A stretch of 64,000 nt of DNA from Paenibacillus catalpae (GCF_900112695.1 NZ_FOMT01000006.1:124001-188000), one strand, 5' to 3'; positions 15,107 to 24,081 are shown, counted from the first letter of the stretch. Made by a program: numbers and translations. Notes: generated from the letters alone by a model not told the origin.

Positions 15107-15973
15107 ATGATTATTATTACGGGAGCAAGCGGCCAGCTTGGCCGGCTGGTGGTGAATCAGCTGCTTGAGCGTGTTCCGGCCGATCAGATTGGTCTAAGTG
15201 TAAGGGATACAAGCAAGGTTAACGATCTTCGGGAGCGGGGAGTCCGCGTGCGTCAGGGCAATTATAACGATGCGGAAAGTTTGGCTCATGCATTCGAAGT
15301 GGCTGCTCAGGTTCTTATTGTGTCGTCCAATAGTCTTGGCGATGCTGCTCTCAAGCACCATCGCACGGCAATTGAGGCGGCCAAGAAGGCAGGTGTTCAT
15401 CGCATTCATTACACCAGTCAGATGGGAGCTTCGCCAATGTCTTATTTCCCGCCGATGGTGGACCATGCCGCTACCGAAGATGTCTTGCAAGCATCGGGCG
15501 TGGCGTTTACCTCCCTTCGCAATGGCTTTTACGCGGGCTCGGCACTCATGATGCTTGGTGACGCTCTTCAATCGGGTATACTGGCAGCACCGGAAGATGG
15601 GCCAGTAGCTTGGACGGCTCATTCCGATTTGGCGGAAGCGGCTGCGATAGCAATCAGCGAAGGGGGACTTGAGGGCATTACTCCGGTTCTTACGGCTTCG
15701 GAAACGTTCGACCTTGCCGGCATCGCGGCGATGGCCTCCGAGCTGACCGGCCGCCTGATTCGCCGGGTTGTTGTGCCGGATGACGAGTATCGGGCGGGTC
15801 TGCTTGCTCATGGTCTGCCTGAAGAGAGAGCGGATATGTTTGCGTGCCTCTTCAAAGCAAGCCGTAATGGCGAGTTCGCGCGCACGGATGGGGCACTAGC
15901 CAGGCTACTCGGCCGGGAGCCTGTCCAGATGAGAGAGTTTTTGAAAGCTAATCTTATAGGTAATATCAAGTAA
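15107..15973 (+). CDS. NmrA-like NAD(P)-dependent oxidoreductase
   Basis: 288 aa, atypical SDR. IIITGASGQLGRLVVNQLLE (2-21) is the dinucleotide-binding GxxGxxG motif, followed by the HYTSQMGAS region (about 104-112) in place of a canonical YxxxK, as in QOR2/azoB-type NAD(P)H:quinone oxidoreductases and redox sensors. The start has GGAGGAGGATATCATC upstream. Divergently transcribed from a TetR regulator, which suggests induction by an electrophile or quinone; followed by a terminator, so a single-gene unit. Confidence 0.85.
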   Translation: MIIITGASGQLGRLVVNQLLERVPADQIGLSVRDTSKVNDLRERGVRVRQGNYNDAESLAHAFEVAAQVLIVSSNSLGDAALKHHRTAIEAAKKAGVHRIHYTSQMGASPMSYFPPMVDHAATEDVLQASGVAFTSLRNGFYAGSALMMLGDALQSGILAAPEDGPVAWTAHSDLAEAAAIAISEGGLEGITPVLTASETFDLAGIAAMASELTGRLIRRVVVPDDEYRAGLLAHGLPEERADMFACLFKASRNGEFARTDGALARLLGREPVQMREFLKANLIGNIK

Positions 15974-15996
15974 TGAGGAAATACCCATCTATTAAT

Positions 15997-16050
15997 GAGG
16001 CAAATTCCATCCTGCATGCAGGAAGAGGAGTTTGCCTCTTTGTCTTTTTT
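15997..16050 (+). terminator. Terminator after NmrA-like gene
   Basis: GAGGCAAA (15997-16004) pairs with TTTGCCTC (16031-16038); an inner CCTGCATGCAGG stem lies in the loop, and TTTGTCTTTTTT follows. Confidence 0.75.
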
Positions 16051-16184
16051 GGGCGATTGGGGTAATTTACATGTCGGGAAATTGCAGTCATTCACGGCCT
16101 TTGTTACGTCTTTAAAAAATAATTAGTATCGAATGAAAAATAATTGGGCACTCAGTTGTATTACAAGTGAAAGGAGGTGCTGAG

Positions 16185-16682
16185 GTGTACAATTCATATG
16201 AGCTCAATGAATCTGTGCGACGGGCCTTGGATCTATATTCGCAAAGCATGATCAAGATTGCTTTTGCTTATTTGAAAAATATAGCGGATGCAGAAGAAGT
16301 GACGCAGGAGGTTTTCCTGACGTATCTGCAAAAGCGCCCTGTCTTTGAGAACAGTGAACATGAAAAAGCATGGTTGATTCGAACAACCATTAATAAAAGC
16401 AAAAATATGCTGAAAACCGGATGGTTCAAAAGCAGAAACCCTGTGCCCGAAGACCTGAGCTACCTCCCCAAGGAAGAAAGTGAGGTCCTGCAGGCCGTAC
16501 TCTCCTTAGACAAGAAGTATCGCATTCCCATTCATCTGCATTATTACGAAGGATACTCAATCCAGGAGATAGCGGCAATTATGCAGGCTAAGTCCGCAAC
16601 GGTAGGAACTTGGCTTGCCAGAGGACGTTCACTCTTAAAAGAAAAGATTGGAGGCCTGGAGGATGAAGAAATCTGTTTATAA
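16185..16682 (+). CDS. ECF-type RNA polymerase sigma factor
   Basis: 165 aa. Region 2 is YSQSMIKIAFAYLKNIADAEEVTQEVFLTYLQ (about 18-49), with the DAEEVTQEVF core-binding signature; region 4 is LHYYEGYSIQEIAAIMQAKSATVGTWLARGRSLLKEKI, the promoter -35 binding HTH. Length and two-domain layout fit extracytoplasmic-function factors. GTG 16185 is preferred as start because AAAGGAGG lies seven bases upstream; the frame opens at 16167 inside that ribosome site. The downstream membrane protein gene overlaps it by 20 bp, so they are translationally coupled and the partner is probably its anti-sigma factor. Confidence 0.9.
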   Translation: MYNSYELNESVRRALDLYSQSMIKIAFAYLKNIADAEEVTQEVFLTYLQKRPVFENSEHEKAWLIRTTINKSKNMLKTGWFKSRNPVPEDLSYLPKEESEVLQAVLSLDKKYRIPIHLHYYEGYSIQEIAAIMQAKSATVGTWLARGRSLLKEKIGGLEDEEICL

Positions 16683-17532
16683 ATCCGCGATGTCCCGCGT
16701 GCGAACCAGCGAGGACTTCAAAGAGGCAACCTATCAGAAGTTAATGCTGGAATTAGATAAATCAACAATTAACCCTACAAATAACTCTACAATTCAAAAG
16801 GGGCGGATTAAAATGGAAAAAGCAAACAAAAAGAAATTGACTGGTTGGACAGTAGGTATTGCAGCAGCAGCAATCTTGGCGGTTGGCGTAATTAGCGTAA
16901 ACCAAAATCAAAATAACCCGGCGTCCGCCCCAACAAATCAGGAGCAAACGGCTGACGCAACATCCAAGCCTCCTATCATGGGCAAAGTTGCGGTTAACAT
17001 CGACGGCGTGATCTCTGAAGTAAGCGAAGACGGCAAAAGCTTCAAAGTAGGCGACCTGTGGGTAGAAGTAACGGATAAAACACAGCTGGGAAGCAGCGAG
17101 CCAACAGCGGCAGAGCCGTCCCAAGAGCTGCTCAATAAAGAATTTAAAGTAGGCAACATCGTTTCCGGCTTTACTTCCCAGGACGTAAGCACAGGTAAAG
17201 TATCGGCTGATGTGATCTACAACCTTATCGCGCCTGAGAAAGAGGATGCCGGCAAGCCAGCTACTACAGGCAAAATGGCGGTTAACATTGACGGCTTTAT
17301 CTCCGAAGTAAGCGCAGACGGCAAAAGCTTCAAAGTTAATGATGTATGGGTAACGGTAACTCCTGACACCATTATGGGCATTACTGAACCAACAGCTGGC
17401 GAACAGTCCGACGAGCTGCTGCAAAAAGAATTCAAAGTCGGCAACGCGGTATCCGGATTTACAACGGAAGACCTGAGCACCGGCAAAGTAAATGCAACCC
17501 GTATTTACAACAACTTTGCTCCACAAAAATAA
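16663..17532 (+). CDS. Membrane-anchored putative anti-sigma factor with a duplicated extracytoplasmic domain
   Basis: 289 aa. Residues 1-58 are a short cytosolic stretch (SRVRTSEDFKEATYQKL...), 61-78 a single transmembrane helix (GWTVGIAAAAILAVGVIS), followed by a Q/N/P-rich linker and two tandem 85-residue domains (107-191 and 203-287) that I count as about 70% identical. Each begins GK.AVNIDG.ISEVS.DGKSFKV and ends FKVGN.VSGFT..D.STGKV, a small beta-barrel pattern reminiscent of DUF5666/OB-like domains. Overlap with the ECF gene and the N-in topology indicate an anti-sigma role, but no ZAS zinc motif (HxxxCxxC) is present. Confidence 0.72.
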   Translation: MKKSVYKSAMSRVRTSEDFKEATYQKLMLELDKSTINPTNNSTIQKGRIKMEKANKKKLTGWTVGIAAAAILAVGVISVNQNQNNPASAPTNQEQTADATSKPPIMGKVAVNIDGVISEVSEDGKSFKVGDLWVEVTDKTQLGSSEPTAAEPSQELLNKEFKVGNIVSGFTSQDVSTGKVSADVIYNLIAPEKEDAGKPATTGKMAVNIDGFISEVSADGKSFKVNDVWVTVTPDTIMGITEPTAGEQSDELLQKEFKVGNAVSGFTTEDLSTGKVNATRIYNNFAPQK

Positions 17533-17545
17533 TAGGTATATTTAG

Positions 17546-17578
17546 AAAAGGCACCTCTCGGGGTGCCTTTTCTTTTTG
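17546..17578 (+). terminator. Terminator of the ECF operon
   Basis: AAAAGGCACC and GGTGCCTTTT form the stem around a short loop; TCTTTTT follows. Confidence 0.85.
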
Positions 17579-17667
17579 AGCAGCTCCGATTTTTTCACGT
17601 GAAACATTTATATATACCATGCTTATCGACATACGTATATGGGAGGAAGAAGAAGCGGGGGATGCTT

Positions 17668-18900
17668 ATGCGTATCGGAATCATTGGCGGAGGAATTGGC
17701 GGATTAACGCTGGCACAGGCTTTGCGGGCGAAAAACATCGATGTTATTGTGTTCGACCGTGATCCTGGACCGTGGAGGACGCCAGGGTACCGTCTGCATC
17801 TTAGCGGAGAAGCGCTGTCAGCCTTGCGGCAAGGATTGCCGGAACGATTTGAGCAAGCCATACGGGCTAGCGGTACTGGCCCGGAGGCATTTCGGACCTT
17901 CTCGATTATGGACCATCGAGGGAAAACGCAGTTTCTTATACCTTCTCCTGCCGGGGAAGATCTGGCGATGATTGGGCGGGTACCGCTTCGGACCATTCTT
18001 GCTGCAGAGATGGAGGACATTATCCGTTGGGGTGTCCGTTATGAGCGGTATGAGGAGCGGGAATCCGGTGTGCGGCTGTACTTCAACAATGCTGCCAGCG
18101 AAAAGGTGGATATATTGGTTGGAGCCGATGGCGTTCGTTCACTAGTAGGGCGTCAATTATTGGGAAGGCCAAGCGCAAAGTCTGCAGGCATTATTGGTAT
18201 AGCTGGGAAAACGCTGCTGACTGACGCTATACGCATAAGCTTGAATAAAGACCTGTACCAGGGCCCCGGCTTTGTAATCGGACCAAAGGGTGTAGGTGCG
18301 TTTTATACGATTCATGATCTATCTGGCGGAAGTGTCTTGGATGGTGGCACAACGAATTCACTTATACGGACAGAAGAGCCGTACATGGTTTGGTCGGTAG
18401 CGGCACCGCTATCTATCTACAGTGCTGATCCGGCGAAGCTGACGTCCGGGCAGCTAATGGAGGAGACGCTCCGACTCATTCGGGATTGGTCACCAGTCTA
18501 TCGGCAAATTGTCCAACAGGCCACGCCAAACAGCGCTGCTGCATTTCCGTTCTGGTTTCCTGCGGCTCTGGCCCCATGGATGAGCCGAAGGGTGACGCTG
18601 ATCGGGGATGCGATTCATCCCATGCCTCCAACTGCAGGTCTTGGCGCAAGCACGGCAATCATCGATGCCGTTACGCTGGCCCAACTGCTCGCAACAACTA
18701 CGGATGCTGCTGACGCGCTGAAAGCCTATCAAACCGAGATGCTTAAATACGCGCCGCGAGCCGTAGATGAGGCCAGACCCCCGCTCATCTGGCAGCAGCG
18801 ATTTGCCAATCCATTGCTGCGAGTAACCGCTATGCAGGTTTTCTTTCCGGCCGCCAACGCATTTGTGAAGTGGAAAACACAATTTAAATCTCGGACTTAA
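17668..18900 (+). CDS. FAD-dependent monooxygenase (PHBH/aromatic hydroxylase fold)
   Basis: 410 aa. IGIIGGGIGGLTLAQAL (about 3-19) binds the FAD ADP moiety; VDILVGADGVRSLVGRQLL carries the DG motif for FAD/NAD(P)H; VTLIGDAIHPMPPTAGLGAS carries the GD motif binding the FAD ribityl. These three motifs together define class A flavoprotein monooxygenases. The C-terminal end (MQVFFPAANAFVKWK) may be membrane-associated. Substrate unknown; tetracycline-inactivating TetX-like or polyketide hydroxylase relatives share this fold. Start chosen at ATG 17668 behind GCGGGGG; an ATG six bases upstream is an alternative. Monocistronic. Confidence 0.83.
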   Translation: MRIGIIGGGIGGLTLAQALRAKNIDVIVFDRDPGPWRTPGYRLHLSGEALSALRQGLPERFEQAIRASGTGPEAFRTFSIMDHRGKTQFLIPSPAGEDLAMIGRVPLRTILAAEMEDIIRWGVRYERYEERESGVRLYFNNAASEKVDILVGADGVRSLVGRQLLGRPSAKSAGIIGIAGKTLLTDAIRISLNKDLYQGPGFVIGPKGVGAFYTIHDLSGGSVLDGGTTNSLIRTEEPYMVWSVAAPLSIYSADPAKLTSGQLMEETLRLIRDWSPVYRQIVQQATPNSAAAFPFWFPAALAPWMSRRVTLIGDAIHPMPPTAGLGASTAIIDAVTLAQLLATTTDAADALKAYQTEMLKYAPRAVDEARPPLIWQQRFANPLLRVTAMQVFFPAANAFVKWKTQFKSRT

Positions 18901-19090
18901 GCACGTGAGCGATTTTGCGAAAGTAGGCTAAACGTTGGCATCCTCCTGCAATACCACTCCTTTAAGCCTAGTTACATGGACGCAATTAGGTACTTTAGCC
19001 CCGCATATAAACTTGGAAAATTAATCTATAATGAAGGAAACATTTTTCGATATTAATCGACATATTTTCTCAGAAAAGGTGAGTTGATCT

Positions 19091-19807
19091 ATGTTTTCTC
19101 CTTTCCAAAAGAAGAAAGAGCAGCAGCAATCGCGAGAGGATCTTGGGATAAGGAGGGACTTGGAAGAACCTCAGGAGGAAGTGTCGGTTACTTCAGCCAA
19201 GGCTGAGCAGAGTGATGAGCCTTCAGGCTCGATTCTGATCAATAAGGGCCACATGGACAAACGGTCGCTTGATCTCGTATTTGCTGTTGAGCAGATGATT
19301 AAGGCCAAGCAGCACGTCGAAATGAGCCATAACGATCTGCAGGACCGGCTGGGACATGCGAATGGCCAGATTGACCGGTTGAACAGAGATTTGAAAAACC
19401 TCGGCAAGGTCATTGAGGAGCGCGAGAAGAGTATTCTGGATCTCGAGAAGAGACTTAGCGATAAGAATCTGAAGGTTGACCAGATGATGGATGACTACCG
19501 TGAGCTTCATTCCACCTTATCCGGCGAGGTTGAGGAACTTAAGAGCGTCATTGAGCTCGAGCGCCAGAACTATGCCGGACTCTTGCAGAAGCACAATGAG
19601 ACGACTGCCGATAAGAATAAGAAAATAAATGAGCTTGAGGAGAAGAATACAAGGCTGGAAGCCGAGCTCTCCCAAATGAAACAGAAATTCGATGCTCTTC
19701 GCCAGGAGAAGACGCATCTTCTTAACATTGTAAATGACTTTACGAACCGGCTGACGTCTCCGTTTGCACCAAACACAGGCTCTATTGATGGAGGTTCATC
19801 CGATTAA
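19091..19807 (+). CDS. Cytosolic coiled-coil protein of unknown function
   Basis: 238 aa. The first 60 residues are polar and probably disordered (KKKEQQQSREDLGI); from about residue 65 to 225 the sequence is almost continuous heptads (MSHNDLQDRLGHANGQIDRL, VIEEREKSILDLEKRLSDKN, INELEEKNTRLEAELSQMKQ), so a long coiled coil is expected. No catalytic domain or membrane helix. Strong RBS AAAAGGTGAG. The deacetylase gene begins 30 bp downstream and is probably co-transcribed, which hints at a scaffold role in envelope work, but this is inference only. Confidence 0.7.
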   Translation: MFSPFQKKKEQQQSREDLGIRRDLEEPQEEVSVTSAKAEQSDEPSGSILINKGHMDKRSLDLVFAVEQMIKAKQHVEMSHNDLQDRLGHANGQIDRLNRDLKNLGKVIEEREKSILDLEKRLSDKNLKVDQMMDDYRELHSTLSGEVEELKSVIELERQNYAGLLQKHNETTADKNKKINELEEKNTRLEAELSQMKQKFDALRQEKTHLLNIVNDFTNRLTSPFAPNTGSIDGGSSD

Positions 19808-19837
19808 GGTCATGCCGGGAATGCGAAGAGAAGGACG

Positions 19838-21148
19838 ATGGTGGGGATGGAGACATACAGCACGCAGGTGATGGAGCTGCTGTCTCTTGGGAGGACCTCA
19901 AGTGGTGTTAGCCAGATGAAGATCGCCGTCACCCAAGACGACAAGTATGCAACATACGTAATCGAAATGGATGAGTTTACGTTCCTTGAACTTGAAGCAC
20001 TGGGGCCATTGCATGGAGACAGGATTCGCATCTCTCCTTACTCCAAGTGGGATCCTTACCGCAAATCGTATTATAGCTCCATAATCCGAACGACAGGGAG
20101 CATCCGCGTCCCGTTGTATTTTGCATGTAGTGAAGCTTATGTCCATATGATCCAGCAGATCCGGCAAGGAGAGCTTGCGCCCGTTCCTCCAGAAGTGGAA
20201 ATGAAGATAGCCGAAGTGCTGCATGGGAATCCAAGCCGTACTAAGCTCCGGAGCCGTTTCTCCGCGCGTTTGCCGAAGATTGCGGTTGCTATTCTGATCA
20301 TGGTTGGTCTATTGGCTATTCTGTCCATCGCAACCGGAGGCAGGGTAGATTCCGCACGCATGCTGGGCGGACAAGTCGCCAAGGCTAAGGTAACGAGCGG
20401 CGATTCGACGAGTTTGCCAGCTGCACACGCTTCAACTTCTGCAGTCAGCGGCAGCAGCATGACGGCACTCTCACGGGATGGCGCGGTTATTACGGCTGAT
20501 CAGACCGTAGCGGAGCAGGATTCGGTGCCTCCCGAAGAACAGGAGAAGCAGTCCAGCTTCACCATTATCGATATCGATGAAAAGAAGAAGTTTTTCGGAC
20601 TGTCAAAGGAATATGTAGCTTTAACCTTTGATGATGGGCCATCCAAGCTGACGAAGGAAATCGTAGATATTCTGACGGAGCAGAAGGTGCCGGCGACATT
20701 CCTGTTTATAGGGCAAAATGTTGCGCATCATGAAGAGGCCGTTACTTATGCCTCGAAGCAAGGCATGTCCATCGGCAATCATTCCTGGGATCATAGTATA
20801 ATGACTAAATTTACTCTTGCAGCTCAGAGCGAGAATCTCTCCAAGGCAAACAAGGCGATCGAAGCTCTGACCCATACGCCAGTTACCTTGTTCCGCCCGC
20901 CATACGGCGCGGTTAACGATGATTTGATCTCTGCGGCCAATAAGCAGCAAATGAAGACATTGCTCTGGAACCGCGACCCGGAAGACTGGAACGCAAAAAA
21001 TCCGGAGGACATCATTCGTTACTTCCATCATGTAGAAGCGGCCGGCGGCATCTATGTGCTGCATGAAGACAAGAACACCTTAGAGGCGCTGCCAGCTATT
21101 ATCAACTATTTAAAAAGCAAGGACTTAACGTTCGTTGCTTTCCGGTAA
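19838..21148 (+). CDS. Membrane-anchored polysaccharide deacetylase (NodB/CE4)
   Basis: 436 aa. Unusual three-part layout: an N-terminal ~145-residue cytosolic domain, one transmembrane helix at about 149-166 (IAVAILIMVGLLAILSIA), a Ser/Ala-rich linker, then a C-terminal CE4 deacetylase domain. CE4 motifs are present: VALTFDDGPS (motif 1, with the Asp pair), NHSWDHS (motif 2, His-His metal ligands), LFRPPYG (motif 3), and GGIYVLHED (motif 5). It should N-deacetylate peptidoglycan or an exopolysaccharide outside the membrane. The N-terminal domain is not a family I recognise. Start codon 19838 or 19847; the ribosome site is weak. Confidence 0.85.
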   Translation: MVGMETYSTQVMELLSLGRTSSGVSQMKIAVTQDDKYATYVIEMDEFTFLELEALGPLHGDRIRISPYSKWDPYRKSYYSSIIRTTGSIRVPLYFACSEAYVHMIQQIRQGELAPVPPEVEMKIAEVLHGNPSRTKLRSRFSARLPKIAVAILIMVGLLAILSIATGGRVDSARMLGGQVAKAKVTSGDSTSLPAAHASTSAVSGSSMTALSRDGAVITADQTVAEQDSVPPEEQEKQSSFTIIDIDEKKKFFGLSKEYVALTFDDGPSKLTKEIVDILTEQKVPATFLFIGQNVAHHEEAVTYASKQGMSIGNHSWDHSIMTKFTLAAQSENLSKANKAIEALTHTPVTLFRPPYGAVNDDLISAANKQQMKTLLWNRDPEDWNAKNPEDIIRYFHHVEAAGGIYVLHEDKNTLEALPAIINYLKSKDLTFVAFR

Positions 21149-21176
21149 TCATACTTTACTAATATCATTCGCAGCG

Positions 21177-21201
21177 AAGCACCCGTTTGGGTGCTTTTTT
21201 T
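21177..21201 (+). terminator. Terminator after the deacetylase gene
   Basis: AAGCACCC-GTTT-GGGTGCTT followed by a run of T. Confidence 0.9.
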
Positions 21202-21355
21202 ATGGATTGCAAGAAAAAAAATTTCGGCAGGAAAAGGGAAGCAGGTTTCAGGCCATGTTCAGAGAAAATTAAATCTTGAGCATCGGTCGATTTTGCCGGA
21301 TTCCATTCGTTGAAGATATATAATCCATAATCTAATGGTAAAGGAGAATATAACT

Positions 21356-21742
21356 ATGAAATTCCTTTGTTTAGGTTATTTGAATGCAGAGAAAATGGAT
21401 GCTCTTCCTAAAGAGGAGATTAATGCTGTGATGAGCCATTGTCCCCCTCATCTCGAGGAACTGTATAAGAGCGGTCAAGTGATGATGGATGCCGGGCTAG
21501 CCGCGGAGGCCAAAAGCCTGCGGCGGGCTAATGGGAAAATTAAGGTGCTGGACGGCCCCTTTACCGAGACGAAGGAGATGATTGGCAGCGCGTTTATCAT
21601 TGAAGCAGAGAGCATGGAGGAAGCTATCCGGATCGCCTCACTGCATCCAGCTGTACAGGTAGGGGAAGGTGAACGGTTCGAATGGGGGATCGAGATCCGT
21701 CCGATACATTATTTCAAGGGAGAGAACGAAACGGTATGGTAA
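21356..21742 (+). CDS. YCII/DGPF-domain protein
   Basis: 128 aa. Ferredoxin-like alpha/beta barrel of the YCII-related group. KVLDGPFTETKEMIGSAFIIEAES contains the DGPF[TA]ETKE motif that names the family, followed by EEAIRIASLHP. Members are small, often beside ECF sigma factors or other regulators, with no settled biochemical role. ATG 21356 is nine bases after AAAGGAG. Its stop overlaps the start of the GNAT gene by 7 bp, so the two are translationally coupled. Confidence 0.88.
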   Translation: MKFLCLGYLNAEKMDALPKEEINAVMSHCPPHLEELYKSGQVMMDAGLAAEAKSLRRANGKIKVLDGPFTETKEMIGSAFIIEAESMEEAIRIASLHPAVQVGEGERFEWGIEIRPIHYFKGENETVW

Positions 21743-22518
21743 TTCAAGAATGTACCTTCGATGAAATTCAGCTTCTCGTTACAGAATATCTGGAAGGCTT
21801 GTCCTCGCCATTTGATTCTTTCCTGGAGGATCATATTTTGTCCTCCGCCTTTTACCGGATTCAGGACAGCTCGGAGGATATCGGTTATTATGCTTTACAT
21901 AACGGTGAGCTGCTGACGCAGTTTTATATCCGGAAGTCATCTTTGAAGCATGCCCAGAGCTTGTTTCTTGAAGCACTTGAACGGCATGCCGTTAAGAATC
22001 TGTTCGTACCGACCTGCGATGAGCTGTTCCTAAGTCTCGCCATAGATCAGGACTTCAAGATTAACAAGCAGGCTTACTTTTTCCAGGACAGTCAGGTGGA
22101 TATCGCAGTAAGCAAAGCGGACGGGGAAGTGTTCCGGCTTGCTGAAGAGGCCGATCTTCATCCTATCCAGCAGGTGTGCGGAGATTTTCTGAGTGATTAT
22201 GAGCAATGGCTTGCTGGCGGCAGGTTGTTTGTATACTACAGAGGCGAGAATCTACTTGGCGTTGGAATTATGGAGCAGTCGAAGATGTTCAACGGATACG
22301 CAAGCATCGGGATGTTTGTGAATGAGTCCTTTAGGAAGCAGGGGAACGGGAAAGCAATCATCATCCATATGCGCAATTGGTGCAGAGAGCATGGCATTAT
22401 CCCGATCTGCGGCTGCTGGTATTACAACGAAGCATCCAAACGAACCTTGGAGAGCGCAGGCATGGTGACGAGGACAAGGCTGTTAAATATGGAAGTGTCT
22501 TCGCAAGCCAAAGCCTAA
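21736..22518 (+). CDS. GNAT-family N-acetyltransferase
   Basis: 260 aa. The C-terminal half is a GNAT domain: SIGMFVNESFRKQGNGKAIIIHM matches the acetyl-CoA pyrophosphate-binding R/QxxGxG/A motif, followed by GIIPICGCWYYNEASKRTLESAG, the usual N-in-helix end. The N-terminal ~130 residues are a degenerate half that may serve in dimerisation or substrate binding. Starts inside the end of the YCII gene (ATGGTAA overlap). Acceptor unknown. Confidence 0.82.
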   Translation: MVIQECTFDEIQLLVTEYLEGLSSPFDSFLEDHILSSAFYRIQDSSEDIGYYALHNGELLTQFYIRKSSLKHAQSLFLEALERHAVKNLFVPTCDELFLSLAIDQDFKINKQAYFFQDSQVDIAVSKADGEVFRLAEEADLHPIQQVCGDFLSDYEQWLAGGRLFVYYRGENLLGVGIMEQSKMFNGYASIGMFVNESFRKQGNGKAIIIHMRNWCREHGIIPICGCWYYNEASKRTLESAGMVTRTRLLNMEVSSQAKA

Positions 22519-22530
22519 CGATGATATAGA

Positions 22531-22557
22531 GCAGGGCTTCCCGCAGGGGGGCCCTGC
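22531..22557. terminator. Hairpin between convergent genes
   Basis: GCAGGGC and GCCCTGC stem with a G/C-rich loop; no T run, so terminator function is uncertain. Confidence 0.35.
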
Positions 22558-22579
22558 ATAGCGGATGATGGCTGGCGCC

Positions 22580-22933
22580 TTACAGAACAGAAAGATAGCT
22601 CCGGGATGTCTGAAACAGGATGTCGGGATCCGGCTGTTCTTCCTCAGCTTTGCTGCTCAGATTCGATAAGGCCATGAGCACCAGACCGGTTTTCGTGTCG
22701 CCCCAGACGCTCCGGTTCGCAAGAGCGGTATGCCTGGCTTCGGCCAGAGACAGCTTGTTTAACCGAAATAGAAAGTTAGCCCATGGAACGATATCGAAAT
22801 ACGGGACATCAATGGCAATGACGCATTCACCCCAGCCTGTATGAGTACCGCTGGTCATGCTCAGGAGTCCGTAATGGCAGTTTTCCTTGCTGAAATGATA
22901 AAGCTGTATTCCCGATATTGCTTCCGCATTCAT
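22580..22933 (-). CDS. Hypothetical protein
   Basis: 117 aa. Not recognised with certainty. The segment HYGLLSMTSGTHTGWGECVI (about 21-40) is reminiscent of the N-terminal capping strand of enolase-superfamily enzymes (..GWGE..), but no barrel follows, so a catalytic role of that kind is excluded. ATG 22933 follows AAGGGA by nine bases; TTG 22942 upstream has no room for a ribosome site. It is the only gene on this strand between the GNAT and SDR genes. Confidence 0.55.
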   Translation of the reverse strand: MNAEAISGIQLYHFSKENCHYGLLSMTSGTHTGWGECVIAIDVPYFDIVPWANFLFRLNKLSLAEARHTALANRSVWGDTKTGLVLMALSNLSSKAEEEQPDPDILFQTSRSYLSVL

Positions 22934-23157
22934 ATGTAACAATCCCTTCGTGTTAGGTTAAGCAAGTAATAGAATCGTACTCCGAATAGAGCTTGGTGTA
23001 AAATGAGGCTTTTCTTGATTTAAGTCATATCGGATCAATTAATCGCATTTGCCTTGATTAGGACCGGTAAAATGATTTAGCTATCCATCTTGCCATCATT
23101 AATCTTTCGATAATGTGATTTTTCAATTTTCAATGGGATATAGCGGAGGGCTCCAGC

Positions 23158-23349
23158 ATGAATAAAGCACTGCTCGAAGGAGGACTGTCCCTGATTGCTC
23201 AGTGCAAGCCGAGGACGGGGGATATTTGGGAGAGAACGGGTGAGGCACAACTTGATTTTTTCGGCGGCAAGCCTGATGGCACTTCGGGAGCTAGATGGCT
23301 GGGGGACACCGAGGCTATGGAGAAATTCCGGTATATCATTTGCAGCTAA
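23158..23349 (+). CDS. Possible small protein (63 aa)
   Basis: An ATG seven bases after GGAGGG opens a 63-codon frame (MNKALLEGGLSLIAQCKPRT...). It ends just before a terminator hairpin and fills an otherwise empty 450-bp gap. No recognised domain or signal; might be real or a chance frame. The remaining part of the gap, 22943-23157, shows nothing I can assign. Confidence 0.3.
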   Translation: MNKALLEGGLSLIAQCKPRTGDIWERTGEAQLDFFGGKPDGTSGARWLGDTEAMEKFRYIICS

Positions 23350-23356
23350 ACAAAGA

Positions 23357-23379
23357 ATGCCTCCCAATTCGGGAGGCAT
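23357..23379. terminator. Terminator hairpin
   Basis: ATGCCTCCC and GGGAGGCAT with a 5-base loop, at the end of the SDR gene; A/T-rich on both sides. Confidence 0.65.
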
Positions 23380-23386
23380 CTTAGCT

Positions 23387-24028
23387 TTATTCGGCTTCGC
23401 CAACAAGCGTAAATCTTTGATTCACATGCTGCGGTTTTTCGATTTCATCCAGCACGGCGACAGCATAGTCGGCATAGCTGACGTAACTTTGGCCTTGGCT
23501 GTTAACGATGACATGATCGAGGCCTTTCTTATATGCTCCTGTCCGCTTGCCGTCTGGATCAAAGAAAGCTGCCGGGCTAATGTAAGTCCATGTGATCGAG
23601 TCCGAGCTTCTCAGCTCATCCAGCTGTTTGCCGGCATTGGATGCTGTCGGATATACAAAAGCCGGGAAGTCAGGTGTGTCCATCAGCTTGGTTGTATTTT
23701 GCTCATCAACATAGAGGCTTCCGGCACCGCCAACTACGATGAGCTTCGTGTTTGGAGCATCTTTGAGAGCCTGAACCACAACTCTTCCTGCATCCACATA
23801 GAGATGTTCTTCTCCTTCGGCAGCTTTAAATGTGTTAACAACAACGTCAAAGGCTGACAGATCAGATCCCTTGAGACTGAAAATATCCTTCTCGAGAACA
23901 TTAACGTTTGTAGCCGTTAATTTCGAAGCATTTCTTACAATAGCGGTCACCTCATGACCCCGCTCTACAGCTTCCTTCAGAATCAGGCTTCCGACTTTGC
24001 CATTTGCCCCAATGATACCAATCTTCAT
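23387..24028 (-). CDS. NAD(P)-binding atypical SDR (YwnB/NmrA-like)
   Basis: 213 aa. KIGIIGANGKVGSLILKEAVERGHEVTAIVRN (2-33) is the Rossmann glycine motif plus the NADP-phosphate-binding VRN. A central LIVVGGAGSLYVDE and WTYISPAAFFDPDG are typical of small NAD(P)H-binding flavin-reductase-like proteins of the YwnB group. ATG 24028 follows TGGAGGAATAGATC. It is divergent from a HxlR regulator, an arrangement usually meaning direct control. Substrate unknown. Confidence 0.87.
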   Translation of the reverse strand: MKIGIIGANGKVGSLILKEAVERGHEVTAIVRNASKLTATNVNVLEKDIFSLKGSDLSAFDVVVNTFKAAEGEEHLYVDAGRVVVQALKDAPNTKLIVVGGAGSLYVDEQNTTKLMDTPDFPAFVYPTASNAGKQLDELRSSDSITWTYISPAAFFDPDGKRTGAYKKGLDHVIVNSQGQSYVSYADYAVAVLDEIEKPQHVNQRFTLVGEAE

Positions 24029-24081
24029 GATCTATTCCTCCATTTTGGTTTATGGATAAGTTGTGCGATTAAGCATAATCT

